Of a DNA stretch of 64,000 bases, positions 33,111 through 42,321 are shown in pieces. The notes under the pieces are model-generated. The model was not told where the DNA came from. It made no database searches and saw only the letters and a program-made list of their open reading frames with translations. Made by a program: the position numbers and the translations under genes. The stretch comes from Flavobacteriales bacterium. GTDB taxonomy: Bacteria > Bacteroidota > Bacteroidia > Flavobacteriales_F > PHOS-HE28. The stretch lies in assembly GCA_016713865.1 (NCBI GenBank), contig JADJOG010000002.1, forward strand, positions 127,554-191,553, written 5' to 3'. Every line of letters begins with the position of its first letter. Positions within the stretch are counted from its first letter, which is position 1.

Positions 33111-33746
33111 TTAACGCAAGAACGGATTCGACTTCCTCTCTTTTCCGATCGTGGTGCTGGGCCCGTGCCCGCAATGCACTGTTACATCATCGCCGAGCGG
33201 GAATAGCTTTTCCTTGATGCTTCGGATGAGCGTATCGTGATCGCCGCCGGGAAGGTCGGTTCGGCCGATGCTGTTCTGGAAGAGGACATCACCAGCGATC
33301 ACGAAGCGCGCCTCCTTGCTGAATAGCGCGATATGCCCCGGCGCATGGCCCGGAACAAAGAGCACTTCCAGGTCGTGTCCGTCAACGGTGATTCGTTCGC
33401 CGGGCTCGATGAAACGCTCAGGTTCGGGTGAAGCCTCGCAGGGCACGCCGTACATGTCACCTTGGCGCGGCGCGGCCTTCAACAAGGGCAGGTCGGCGCG
33501 ATGCAGTTCCGGTTTTAATCCAAAGCGGCGCTCAGCCCATGCACAGCCAAAAACATGGTCGATGTGCGCGTGGGTGAGGATGAGGCGGATGGGCGTGAGC
33601 TCGTTCGCGGTGAGCCATTGCTCCAGCTCATGCTCTTCGGCGGTATTCCAGCACCCTGGGTCGATAAGCAGCGCTTCCTTTCCAGCATGCACCACCCAGG
33701 TATTCTCCTGAAAAGGGTTGAAGGTGAACGATTCGGCTTTGAGCAT
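33111..33746 (-). CDS. MBL-fold hydrolase, glyoxalase II-like
   Basis: This is a 211-residue metallo-beta-lactamase protein with LILTHAHIDHVFGCAWAE (the HxHxDH zinc site), VLFVPGHAPGHIALFS, the metal-bridging aspartate in AGDVLFQNSIGRTDLPGGD, and a final VHCGHGPSTTIGKERKSNPFL. This C-terminus is typical of YcbL/GloC-type thioester hydrolases, which cleave lactoylglutathione-like esters. There is no signal peptide. I use ATG 33746 (MLKAESFTFNPFQENTW); the longer frame to 33848 has no family support. It is convergent with the unknown gene to the left and divergent from the large propeller protein to the right. Confidence 0.88.
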   Translation of the reverse strand: MLKAESFTFNPFQENTWVVHAGKEALLIDPGCWNTAEEHELEQWLTANELTPIRLILTHAHIDHVFGCAWAERRFGLKPELHRADLPLLKAAPRQGDMYGVPCEASPEPERFIEPGERITVDGHDLEVLFVPGHAPGHIALFSKEARFVIAGDVLFQNSIGRTDLPGGDHDTLIRSIKEKLFPLGDDVTVHCGHGPSTTIGKERKSNPFLR

Positions 33747-33840
33747 CGGCGTATGTGAAGCAGCAGCGCTGGTGCGTTTGCAAGGAGCGGCGGGCTGCCG
33801 CTGGGCAAAGGTGCTACCTTCAGCCGCCCGTTCGAGCATC

Positions 33841-36800
33841 GTGCGCAAGCTCCTTCAACTCCTCCTTCTGGCCATGGCCCCGGCCATCGCGCGCGGCCAG
33901 TTCTACCAGGGTTCCCAACAGGAATTCGGCAAGAACCGCGTGCAGTATCAGGATTTCTATTGGCAGCAGTACCGCTTCAGCAACATGGAGGTCTTCTTCT
34001 ACAAGGAAGGCCGCGACCTGGCACGCTACACGGCGCAGGCGGCGCAGCGGCACCTGAAAGAGCTGGAGGCCTCCTTCGATTTCACGGTCGATGAGCGCCT
34101 ACAGTTCATCGTGTACAACTCGCTCACCGACTTCCGCCAGAGCAACATCGGCTTGGAGGGCATGTCCGGCCAGAACAACATCGGCGGCCTCACGCGTATC
34201 GTGGGCACCAAGATCTTCGTGTATTACGAGGGCGACCACACCCCTGCTCGACCAGCAGATTCGCAGCGGCATCGCGCACGTGATCATCGACCAGATGATG
34301 TTCGGCGGAAACTGGCGCGAGATGCTTCGCAGCGCCACCTTCCTCACCCTGCCGGCCTGGTACACCGACGGCATCATCAGTTACCATTCGCGGCCTTGGG
34401 ATGCCACGCTATCCAATCGTGTGCGCGATGGTGTGGCCAGCGGGCGCTTCGACAAGTTCAATCGTTTAGAGGGTGAGCAGGCGCGCGACGCGGGGCACAT
34501 GCTCTGGCGCTACGTGGCTGAAGTGTACGGCCCCGGCGTGATACCGAACATACTGTACATGACCCGCGTGAGCCGTAATGCGGAAAGCGGCTTCCTCTTC
34601 GTGCTCGGCGTATCGCTCAAGACGCTTACCAAGGAATGCCTCGAGTACAATCGTGCACGCTTCAACGAAGAGGACCGCTTGCGCGCCGAGGTGCCACTGG
34701 AGCCATTGCCCATTAGGACCAGGAAGGCCCGCACCTACAGCCAGTTCCAGCAAAGCCCCGACGGTCGCTGGCTCGCATGGGTGAGCAACGAGTTGGGCCA
34801 GTACAAGGTGTTCGTGATGGAGGTCGCCACCGGCAAGGTGCGCCGCATCGTGAAAGGCGAGAAGAAACTCGATCGGATCATCGACCGCAGCTATCCGGTG
34901 CTCGCATGGCATCCTAGCAGCAAGGCGCTCAGCTACGCCCTCGAGCGCAAAGGCGAGCCATGGCTGCGCACATGGACCATGGACGACCGCAAGACCACTG
35001 AGCGGCCGATACTCATGCTGGAAAAGGTGCTCAGCATGGACTACAGCCCCGATGGCCGCAACATGATCTTCAGCGGTGTGCGCGATGGCCGCACCGACCT
35101 GTACCTCTATTACGTGATGGGCAATCGGCAGGAGCAGCTCACCAACGACCAATGGGACGATCTCGATCCGCGTTTCGTCGATCGCGGTCGGCGCATCATC
35201 TTCAGCAGCGATCGCAATGACGACACCCTCCGCACCTTCAAGGATGTGGCGCTCATCAACGGCAGCAAGGATATCTGGCTGTTCGATCTGGAGACGCGCA
35301 GCCCGGTGCTCACGCGCCTGAGCAGCACTCCGGGCGTGAATGAGATGCAGCCGATGCAATGGGACAGCGCGAGCTATGCCTTCTTGAGCGATGCTGATGG
35401 CGTGCGCAATCGTTACCGTGTCCGTTACGATAGCACGGTGAGCTATGTGGATACCAGCATCCATTATCGCTACTTCACGGTGGAAGAGCGGCTCACCGAC
35501 CTGAAACGATCGATCCTGGAGCAGGATGCGGATCCTGAACGCGGGCGCTATACGCAGCTGATGCTGGAGAAAGGGCGATACCGTTTCTATCAAGGCCGAG
35601 TGAGCGGAGAGCGCGTGGCTGATTCCGGCGAAAGGCAGCAGGAGCGCTCAGGCGCAGCCACGCAGCCATCGCACGGTTCAGTGACCGACGACATGACGCG
35701 CGTGGTGAAGGTGCCTCCGCAATTCCCGCGAAGCACCGCGCCCGATGCGATAGACACACGCCGATATGTCTTCAGCGATGAGCCAGCCAGCGGACCGCCA
35801 CCGCCAAAGCCATCGCCGAACGCGATCACAGGAACCGCGCAAGCCACCCCGGACAGCACGGCTCGAAGACCCTTCACCTACCCCGAGCAGCGCAACTACA
35901 ACCTGAATTTCACCGTGGATCAGGTGGTAACGCAGGTCGATAACAGCTTCTCCAATCAATTCTACCAGCCCTTCATCGGCCCCGGCGGATTGAACCCCGG
36001 CCTCAGCGGACTAACCCGCATGGGCATCAGCGACCTCTTCGAGGATCACCGTATCGTGGGAGGCTTCCGTTTGGCGCTCGACCTCAACAACAACGATTAC
36101 CTGGTCACTTACGAGAACCTCAAGCACCGGCTCGATAAGCGCATCTCCTTCCAGCGTCAGGCATACCAAGGCGTCGATGACTTCGGCGTGACCAAGGTGC
36201 ACACGCACAACGTGCGTTACCAGGTGAGCTGGCCATTCAACGAGTTGGAGAGCATCCGGGCCTCAGTGGTGTACCGCAACGATCGATACGTGCGCCAGGC
36301 CATTGATCCGCTGAGCCTCGTGGCGCCCAATTTCAATGATCACATGGCGGGCGTGAAGCTCGAGTACGTCTTCGATAGCAGCTTGCCTCGCGGCCTCAAC
36401 CTCTGGACCGGCTGGAAGATGAAGGTGTTCGGCGAGTACTACCAGCAGCCTGAGGATGGCGGCGACATGCAGGTGGTCGGCCTTGACCTGCGCCACTCGC
36501 TCAAGGTGCATCGCGACCTCATCTGGGTGTCGCGCCTCGCTGGTGGAAGCTCTTTCGGCAGCAGGCGCATCGTCCACTTCCTCGGCGGCGTCGATAATTG
36601 GCTTTTCGCCAAGTACGACAACAGCATGCCCATTGATTTCGCGCAGAACTATTTTTACCAGACCCTCGCCGTGCCCATGCGCGGCTTCTTCTATAACGCG
36701 CGCAACGGCAACAGCTTCGCCGTGATCAACACCGAGCTGCGCGTGCCCATCGTGCGTTACCTCGTGAACAGGCCCATCCGCTCAGACTTCTTCAATCACC

Positions 36801-37069
36801 TGCAGGTCGCGGGCTTCGCCGACATCGGTTCCGCATGGACCGGCGCGCATCCTTATGCCAACGACAACAGCTTCAATCGCGTCACCATCTTCCGCAATCC
36901 GCTTACCATCACGCTCGATAGCAAGCGCGAGCCCATCGTCGCAGGATACGGCTTCGGCCTGCGCACCCGCTTGCTGGGCTATTTCGTGCGCGCCGATTGG
37001 GCCTGGGGCGTCGACGATGGCGTGATCCTGCCGCAGGTTCTCCACTTCTCTCTCAATCTCGACATCTGA
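33841..37069 (+). pseudogene. Large peptidase-like/beta-propeller/outer-membrane-barrel protein, one frameshift
   Basis: The joined product is about 1,075 residues. After a GTG start and signal peptide (VRKLLQLLLLAMAPAIARG) comes a peptidase-MA-like region (EVFFYKEGRDLARYTAQAAQRHL, TLPAWYTDGIISYHSRPW, with no HExxH seen). A PD40/TolB-type propeller at about residues 300-560 follows (SPDGRWLAWVSNELGQYKVF, YSPDGRNMIFSGVRDGRTDLYLY). A proline-rich linker leads to a BamA-like 16-strand-type C-terminal barrel ending LHFSLNLDI. Removing one C from CCCC at 34241-34244 joins the frames as EGDHTLLDQQIRSG. The architecture recurs in Bacteroidota but has no established function. TACCTTCA at 33815-33822 is a possible -7 element. 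Confidence 0.8.
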
Positions 37070-37072
37070 GCG

Positions 37073-37441
37073 ATGGAAATGCAGACCGCAGGATTGCTCA
37101 TCGTCGTGGGCCTGCTCGCGGGCATCCTCAGCGGCTTCGTGGGCGTAGGGGGCGGCATCATCATGGTGCCCGCGTTGGTGTGGCTGCTCGGCTATGATCA
37201 GCATCGGGCACAAGGCACCAGCTTAGCCGTGCTTGTGCTGCCGGTGGTGGCACTGGCCGTGCGCAACTACTGGAAGGCCGGCTTGATCGATTGGAAAGTG
37301 GTGGCCGTGATCGCCGCCGCATTCGTCGTGGGCGGATACCTCGGCAGCCGTGGCGCCCTAGCACTGCCGGCCGATACCGTGAAGCGCGTCTTCGGCGTGG
37401 TGCTGCTCCTTGTGGCCATTAAGCTCATGCTCGGAAAGTGA
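37073..37441 (+). CDS. Half-size TauE/SafE family permease
   Basis: The 122-residue inner-membrane protein has four helices and one copy of the TauE/SafE repeat motif (GILSGFVGVGGGIIMVPALVWL). Full-length exporters have two such halves, so this one probably dimerises. Short single-repeat versions are common in Bacteroidota. The substrate is unknown; it is not in the sulfur cluster. It lies 3 bp after the large barrel protein, and its stop overlaps the M20 gene's ATG (TGATG). Confidence 0.85.
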   Translation: MEMQTAGLLIVVGLLAGILSGFVGVGGGIIMVPALVWLLGYDQHRAQGTSLAVLVLPVVALAVRNYWKAGLIDWKVVAVIAAAFVVGGYLGSRGALALPADTVKRVFGVVLLLVAIKLMLGK

Positions 37442-38647
37442 TGCGCGATGTGAAGCAGGCGATCGCAGCGCTGCAACCTGATATGGTGGAATGGCGGAGG
37501 CACTTGCACCGTCATCCGGAACTATCGTTCAAGGAGCATGCGACTGTTGCCTTCGTGGCTGAACTGCTCAAGGTAGAAGGTGTCGAGCTGCGCGAAGGTG
37601 TTGCGCGACTCACGCCCGAAGCGAAAGGCACGGGCTTGATCGCCGTGGTGCGCGGCACGAAGAGCGCCAGCGACAAATGCATCGCGTTGCGTGCTGATCT
37701 GGATGCGCTGCCGATCCAGGAAACGGGCAAGCCCGACTACTGCTCGTTGAATACAGGTGTTATGCACGCCTGCGGACATGATGCGCATACCGCCATGGTG
37801 CTAGGCGCAGGCATCGCTTTGCATCGCGCGCGTGCTGAATGGAGCGGAAACGTGATGCTCGTGTTCCAGCCGGGCGAGGAGAAGGAACCGGGCGGCGCAT
37901 CGCTTTTAGTGAAGGAAGGGGTGCTCACGGATCCGAAGCCTGCAGGGATCATCGGTCAGCATGTGACGCCCGAGCTTCCGGTGGGCAAGCTCGGTTTCCG
38001 CAGAGGCCCGTTCATGGCAGCGGCCGATGAGCTGTACATCACCGTGAAGGGCAAGGGCGGCCACGCAGCGCAGCGCGACAAGCTGATCGATCCGATATTG
38101 ATTGCCGCGCAATTGCTGCCGAGGCTGTATGAAGAAGCAAAGCGGGCCGTGCCCCCGGGCCAGCCCATGGTGATCAGCTTCGGCAAGCTCATCGCGAACG
38201 GTGCCACCAACATCGTCCCTGAAACGGTGACGATCGATGGCACCTTGCGCACCTTCGACGAAGGATTGCGCGCGCTTGCACGATTTGCTCCCGCGCATCG
38301 CGCAAGATGTCGTGCAAGGCATGCAGGGCGAATGCGAATTCCGCTTGGTGAAGGGATCACCTGTCGTGAAGAATGATCCTGCGCTGACCGATCGTTTGCG
38401 CCGCGTGGCCGTCGATCTGGTCGGCGCGGAAAACGTAGTTGATATGGTCATCCGCATGGGCGCTGAAGACTTCGCCTATTACACGCACGTGATGCCCGGC
38501 TGCTTCTTCAGGCTTGGCACTGGCAACGCTGCGAAGCCCGGCACGCAGAGCGGCTTGCACACCGCCGCTTTCGATGTGGATGAAGATGCGCTAGCGATAG
38601 GCGCGGGGATGATGGCGATGGGGGCGCTGGCAGAGCTGGGGTCTTAA
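37441..38647 (+). pseudogene. M20-family amidohydrolase, one frameshift
   Basis: This is a metal-dependent amidohydrolase of the M20D/HipO type (N-acyl-amino-acid or hippurate hydrolase-like, cytosolic). The first frame shows WRRHLHRHPELSFKE, ALRADLDALPIQE, the metal site HACGHDAHTAM and GKGGHAAQRDKLIDPI. The second frame continues LHDLLPRIAQDVVQGM and the final metal region RMGAEDFAYYTHVMPGCFFRLG, LHTAAFDVDEDAL. Removing one base in the GCGCGC stretch near 38268-38276 gives GLRALHDLLPRI. The corrected length of about 401 residues is normal. Substrate cannot be told from sequence. Confidence 0.87.
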
Positions 38648-38659
38648 AACTCCTTGGAA

Positions 38660-38995
38660 CTAGGCGACGATGATATCCTCCACCACGACCGCAGGCCTTC
38701 CGTTCCGCAGTTGAACCACCAGTTCAACGCTGCTGCCCGATTTGCCGCCTTTGGTGTAGAGGTCCAACGAGAGCTCGAAGGCATCTGGCACGTTGCGCAC
38801 GGCGCGCGCGTTCAGGTCGCGCCAGGTGTTCTCTGGCGGCATCACGAGTGCTGATCCGATATCGTCCACGGCGCCTTCGATGTCATCGGCGCTAAGACCG
38901 CCTCCGCCCGAGGCCTCCTCCAGTTCCTCGAAGCGCCGCTCCACGAGCAGCTTCATCACATGCTTGGCAACGAGGGTGAGGTCGCTGGGGCTCAT
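38660..38995 (-). CDS. Conserved protein of unknown function, DUF7668-like
   Basis: The 111-residue soluble protein has an N-terminal helical part (LTLVAKHVMKLLVERRFEELEEAS) and a C-terminal strand-rich part (ELSLDLYTKGGKSGSSVELVVQLRNGRPAVVVEDIIVA). It resembles DUF7668, a small domain found next to varied genes; I hold this match loosely. The start is ATG 38995. It follows recQ on the same strand, separated by the repeat at 39045-39092, and is convergent with the M20 gene. Confidence 0.65.
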   Translation of the reverse strand: MSPSDLTLVAKHVMKLLVERRFEELEEASGGGGLSADDIEGAVDDIGSALVMPPENTWRDLNARAVRNVPDAFELSLDLYTKGGKSGSSVELVVQLRNGRPAVVVEDIIVA

Positions 38996-39044
38996 TTCGC
39001 GGTAATCCGGACCGTGAGGGTATTGGCGCGTTGGCGAGCGGCGT

Positions 39045-39092
39045 GGGCAACTGCCAACTGCCGCTTGCCAACTGCCGCTTGCCAACTGCTTG
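39045..39092. repeat. 14-bp tandem repeat CCAACTGCCGCTTG
   Basis: Two and a half copies of CCAACTGCCGCTTG run from 39054 to 39088, just upstream of the gene at 38660-38995 and 10 bp past the recQ stop. The reverse complement resembles the GGCAGTTG repeat at 169-200. Confidence 0.65.
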
Positions 39093-39097
39093 CTGCA

Positions 39098-41284
39098 TCA
39101 ATTCGCCACCTCGCTCATGAACTTCAATCGCATCATGCGCAGCTCCTCCTCGCTGAAGTCGCCGTCGAATTCCTTGAAGGCGGTCTCCAGGTCGTCGGTC
39201 TCGGCGCTGCGGAAGTAATCCATGATCTCCTGCTGGGCGTCGGCCTCAAGCACGTCGTTGAGGTAGTAGTTGATGTCGAGCTTGGTGCCGCTCATCACGA
39301 TGCTCTCGAGCTCGGTGAGGAATGCCGGCATGCTCAGGTTCTTGCTGCGGGCTACGGCATCCAGCGGCACGCGCTTATCGATGTTCTGGATGATATGCAC
39401 CTTGTTGCCGCTCTTGTTCACCACGTTGCGCACGGTCACTTCGGCCTCGCGCTCGATGTCATTCTCATCGACATACTTGGCGATGAGCTCAATGAAGGGC
39501 TTGCCGAATTTCTGCGCCTTGCCGGGTCCCACGCCGGTGATCTGCGTTAGCTCGTCGATGGTGATGGGGTAGCGCATCGTCATCTCTTCCAGCGAGGGAT
39601 CCTGGAAGAGCACCCAAGGCTGCAGCTTCAGTTTCTGGGCCTGGGCGCGGCGCAGGTCCTTGAGCATGGCCATGAGCTTCTCGTCTGCGGCAGCACCTGC
39701 GCGCACGATGGGCTCGTCGTCCGTGTCGCCCTCGTAATCGCTGTAGTCGCGCTCCTTCACGAACTTGATGCTCACGGGCTTGGCCATGAACTTCTTGCCG
39801 CTATCGGTGAGGCTGAGGTTGCCGTAGGTCTCGATGTCCTTGTGCAGGAAGCCGCCCACTACGGCCTGGCGCACGATCGCCATCCAATAATGATTGTCCT
39901 TCGCATCGCCTTCGCCGAAGATCTTGAGCTTGTCGCCCTTGTAATTCTTGATCTCGCTGGTCTCCGTGCCGGTTAGCAGGTCGCAGATGAACTTGCTACG
40001 GTGGCGCTCCTTGCTCTCCTTCACGGCGCGCAGCACCAGGGCCAGGTCGTCCTTGGCCTCGAACTGCTCGCGCGGCGTGAGGCAGTTGTCGCAGCACTTG
40101 CAATTGTCCTTGTCGTACACCTCGCCGAAGTAGTACAGCAGGAACCGGCGGCGGCACATGCTGGTCTCCGCGAAGCTCACGGTGTCGGCGAGCAACTGCC
40201 GGCCGATCTCCTGTTCAGCCACGGGTTTGCCCTGCAGGAACTTCTCCAGTTTCTCGATGTCCTTGTAGGCATAGAAGGCCACGCATTTGCCTTCGCCGCC
40301 ATCGCGACCGGCTCGCCCGGTTTCCTGATAGTAGCTCTCGAGGCTCTTAGGGATGTCGTGATGGATCACGAAGCGCACATCGGGCTTATCGATGCCCATG
40401 CCGAATGCGATGGTGGCCACGATCACATCCACGTGCTCCATGAGGAACTGGTCCTGATGGCTGGCGCGCTGCCCGGCATCCATGCCAGCGTGGTAGGGCA
40501 GGGCCTTGATGCCGTTCACATTGAGCATCTCGGCCATCTCCTCCACCTTCTTGCGGCTGAGGCAATAAACGATGCCGCTCTTCCCGCTGTGTTGTTTGAT
40601 GAAGCGGATGATCTCGCGCTGAACGTCTTTCTTCGGGCGGATCTCGTAGTGCAGGTTCGGCCGGTTGAAGCTGTCCTTATAGACCCTGGCGTCGTCGATG
40701 TCGAGGTTCTTGAGGATGTCCTCCTGCACCTTCTCGGTGGCCGTGGCGGTCAGGGCGATGACGGGCACGCCCTTGATGTCGTTGAAGATGGCGCGCAGGC
40801 GGCGGTACTCGGGGCGGAAGTCGTGGCCCCATTCGCTGATGCAGTGCGCCTCGTCGATCGCGAAGAAGCTGATCTTGATGTCGCGCAGGAATTCAGTGTT
40901 CTCTTTCTTCGTGAGGCTCTCGGGCGCCACGTAAAGGATCTTGGTACGGCCCTCGGTGATGTCCTGGCGCACGCGCAGGGTCTCGTTGCGGGTGAGTGAA
41001 CTGTTGAGGAAGTGCGCCACTCCCTCTTCCTCGCTGAAGCCGCGCAGGGCGTCCACCTGATTCTTCATCAGGGCGATGAGCGGGCTAACCACGATCGCCG
41101 TGCCCTCCATCATGAGCGCGGGCAATTGGTAGCAGAGGCTCTTGCCCCCGCCAGTGGGCATGATCACGAAGGTGTTCTCGCCATCCAGCACGCTCTGGAT
41201 GATGGCTTCTTGCTCGCCTTTGAACTTCTTGAAGCCGAAGAATTGCTCGAGCGCCACTTTGGGCGTTAGGTCGACATTGATCAT
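39098..41284 (-). CDS. recQ: ATP-dependent DNA helicase RecQ
   Basis: RecQ unwinds recombination and replication intermediates. The 728-residue protein starts MINVDLTPKVALEQFFGF. It has Walker A MPTGGGKSLCYQLPAL, motif II DEAHCISEWGHDFRPEY, and motifs V/VI with FGMGIDKPDVRFVIHHDIPKS and YYQETGRAGRDG. The zinc-binding RQC region has the expected cysteines (MCRRRFLLYYFG, CKCCDNC). A winged helix and an HRDC domain follow (PITIDELTQITGVGPGKAQKFG). The C-terminal 110 residues beyond HRDC are a helical extension seen in Bacteroidota RecQ. I start at ATG 41284; the extension to 41449 reads intergenic DNA. Confidence 0.95.
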   Translation of the reverse strand: MINVDLTPKVALEQFFGFKKFKGEQEAIIQSVLDGENTFVIMPTGGGKSLCYQLPALMMEGTAIVVSPLIALMKNQVDALRGFSEEEGVAHFLNSSLTRNETLRVRQDITEGRTKILYVAPESLTKKENTEFLRDIKISFFAIDEAHCISEWGHDFRPEYRRLRAIFNDIKGVPVIALTATATEKVQEDILKNLDIDDARVYKDSFNRPNLHYEIRPKKDVQREIIRFIKQHSGKSGIVYCLSRKKVEEMAEMLNVNGIKALPYHAGMDAGQRASHQDQFLMEHVDVIVATIAFGMGIDKPDVRFVIHHDIPKSLESYYQETGRAGRDGGEGKCVAFYAYKDIEKLEKFLQGKPVAEQEIGRQLLADTVSFAETSMCRRRFLLYYFGEVYDKDNCKCCDNCLTPREQFEAKDDLALVLRAVKESKERHRSKFICDLLTGTETSEIKNYKGDKLKIFGEGDAKDNHYWMAIVRQAVVGGFLHKDIETYGNLSLTDSGKKFMAKPVSIKFVKERDYSDYEGDTDDEPIVRAGAAADEKLMAMLKDLRRAQAQKLKLQPWVLFQDPSLEEMTMRYPITIDELTQITGVGPGKAQKFGKPFIELIAKYVDENDIEREAEVTVRNVVNKSGNKVHIIQNIDKRVPLDAVARSKNLSMPAFLTELESIVMSGTKLDINYYLNDVLEADAQQEIMDYFRSAETDDLETAFKEFDGDFSEEELRMMRLKFMSEVAN

Positions 41285-41452
41285 TTGCGATGGTGGCCGG
41301 GGGAATCGGCCTTCTGGATTTGCTGCTGAAATGTATGGTGCGCCGCCCAATACAACAGCAAACCGCCGCCAACGTTCGTTAATCGCGATGGATGGCGGCG
41401 CAGCGTTGATAAACGGATGCATGATCGGCCTGTCCGCGGCATTGCGCACTTC

Positions 41453-41460
41453 TATATTTC
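41453..41460 (+). promoter_or_regulatory. -7 promoter element of tatC
   Basis: TATATTTC, followed by G, matches TAnnTTTG with one change and ends 12 nt before the tatC ATG. The rest of the 188-bp recQ-tatC gap shows no other clear feature except a TACATTTC (minus strand, 41328-41335) that could serve recQ. Confidence 0.45.
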
Positions 41461-41472
41461 GACCGGCTCCGG

Positions 41473-42321
41473 ATGGGCCGCACGCAACGATTGGCCAGCA
41501 AAGGCGGTGAGATGACCTTCCTGGAGCACCTCGAGGAGCTCCGTTGGACGCTGGTGCGGTCGACCGCAGCCATTGGCGTGGGCTTCGTGCTGGCCTTCAT
41601 CTTCAAATCAATCCTGTTCGAGCAGGTGGTGCTGGCGTCCATGCACCCCGATTTCATCACCTACCGGGCCTTTTGCCGGCTAGGCCTAGCGCTCGGGGTC
41701 GATGGCCTTTGCTTGACCGAGCTGGGCTTTACACTTCAGAATTTGCCGGTAAGCGGGCAGTTCATGACCCACATGACGGTGGCTTTCATCGCAGGCATCG
41801 TGTTGGCGTTCCCGTACATCCTTTGGGAGCTCTGGCGCTTCATTGGTCCCGGTCTGCAGGAACGGGAGCGCAAGGCGTCGCGATCTTTCGTGTGGTTCGG
41901 GTCCGGGCTGTTCCTAGCTGGGGTGCTCTTCGGCTATTTCCTTCTGGCTCCGTTAAGCGTGCAGTTCTTCGGCAGCTATCAAGTGAGCCCCACGGTGGCC
42001 AACAACTTCGCCTTGGAGAGCTTCATCGGCATCGTAACACAAGTGACCTTGTGGACGGGCCTGGTCTTCGAAATGCCGCTGGTGGTCAGCGTGCTCAGCC
42101 GTTTGGGACTCATCGGGCCACAACTGCTGCGCACTTATCGGCGCCATGCTTATGTGGGGATCCTGGTCCTGGCTGCGATCCTCACCCCTCCGGATATCAT
42201 CAGCCAGGTGATCGTGGCCGGTCCGCTCATGCTGCTCTATGAGGTCAGCATCGGCATCAGTGGGCGAATCGAACGAAAGAGGCTGAAGACAAGCGCCCCG
42301 CAAGCATCGAACAGAGCATGA
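41473..42321 (+). CDS. tatC: Twin-arginine translocase subunit TatC
   Basis: TatC is the six-helix inner-membrane receptor for twin-arginine signal peptides. The 282-residue protein shows the N-terminal TFLEHLEELRWTLVRS, the conserved FIAGIVLAFPYILWELWRFIGPGLQERERK, FGYFLLAPLSVQFF, and the final helix region RRHAYVGILVLAAILTPPDIISQ. SoxB, encoded in this window with an RR signal, is a likely substrate. TatA is not nearby. The stop overlaps the start of the DUF5686 gene by 4 bp. ATG 41473 is used; ATG 41512 is a shorter alternative. Confidence 0.95.
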   Translation: MGRTQRLASKGGEMTFLEHLEELRWTLVRSTAAIGVGFVLAFIFKSILFEQVVLASMHPDFITYRAFCRLGLALGVDGLCLTELGFTLQNLPVSGQFMTHMTVAFIAGIVLAFPYILWELWRFIGPGLQERERKASRSFVWFGSGLFLAGVLFGYFLLAPLSVQFFGSYQVSPTVANNFALESFIGIVTQVTLWTGLVFEMPLVVSVLSRLGLIGPQLLRTYRRHAYVGILVLAAILTPPDIISQVIVAGPLMLLYEVSIGISGRIERKRLKTSAPQASNRA

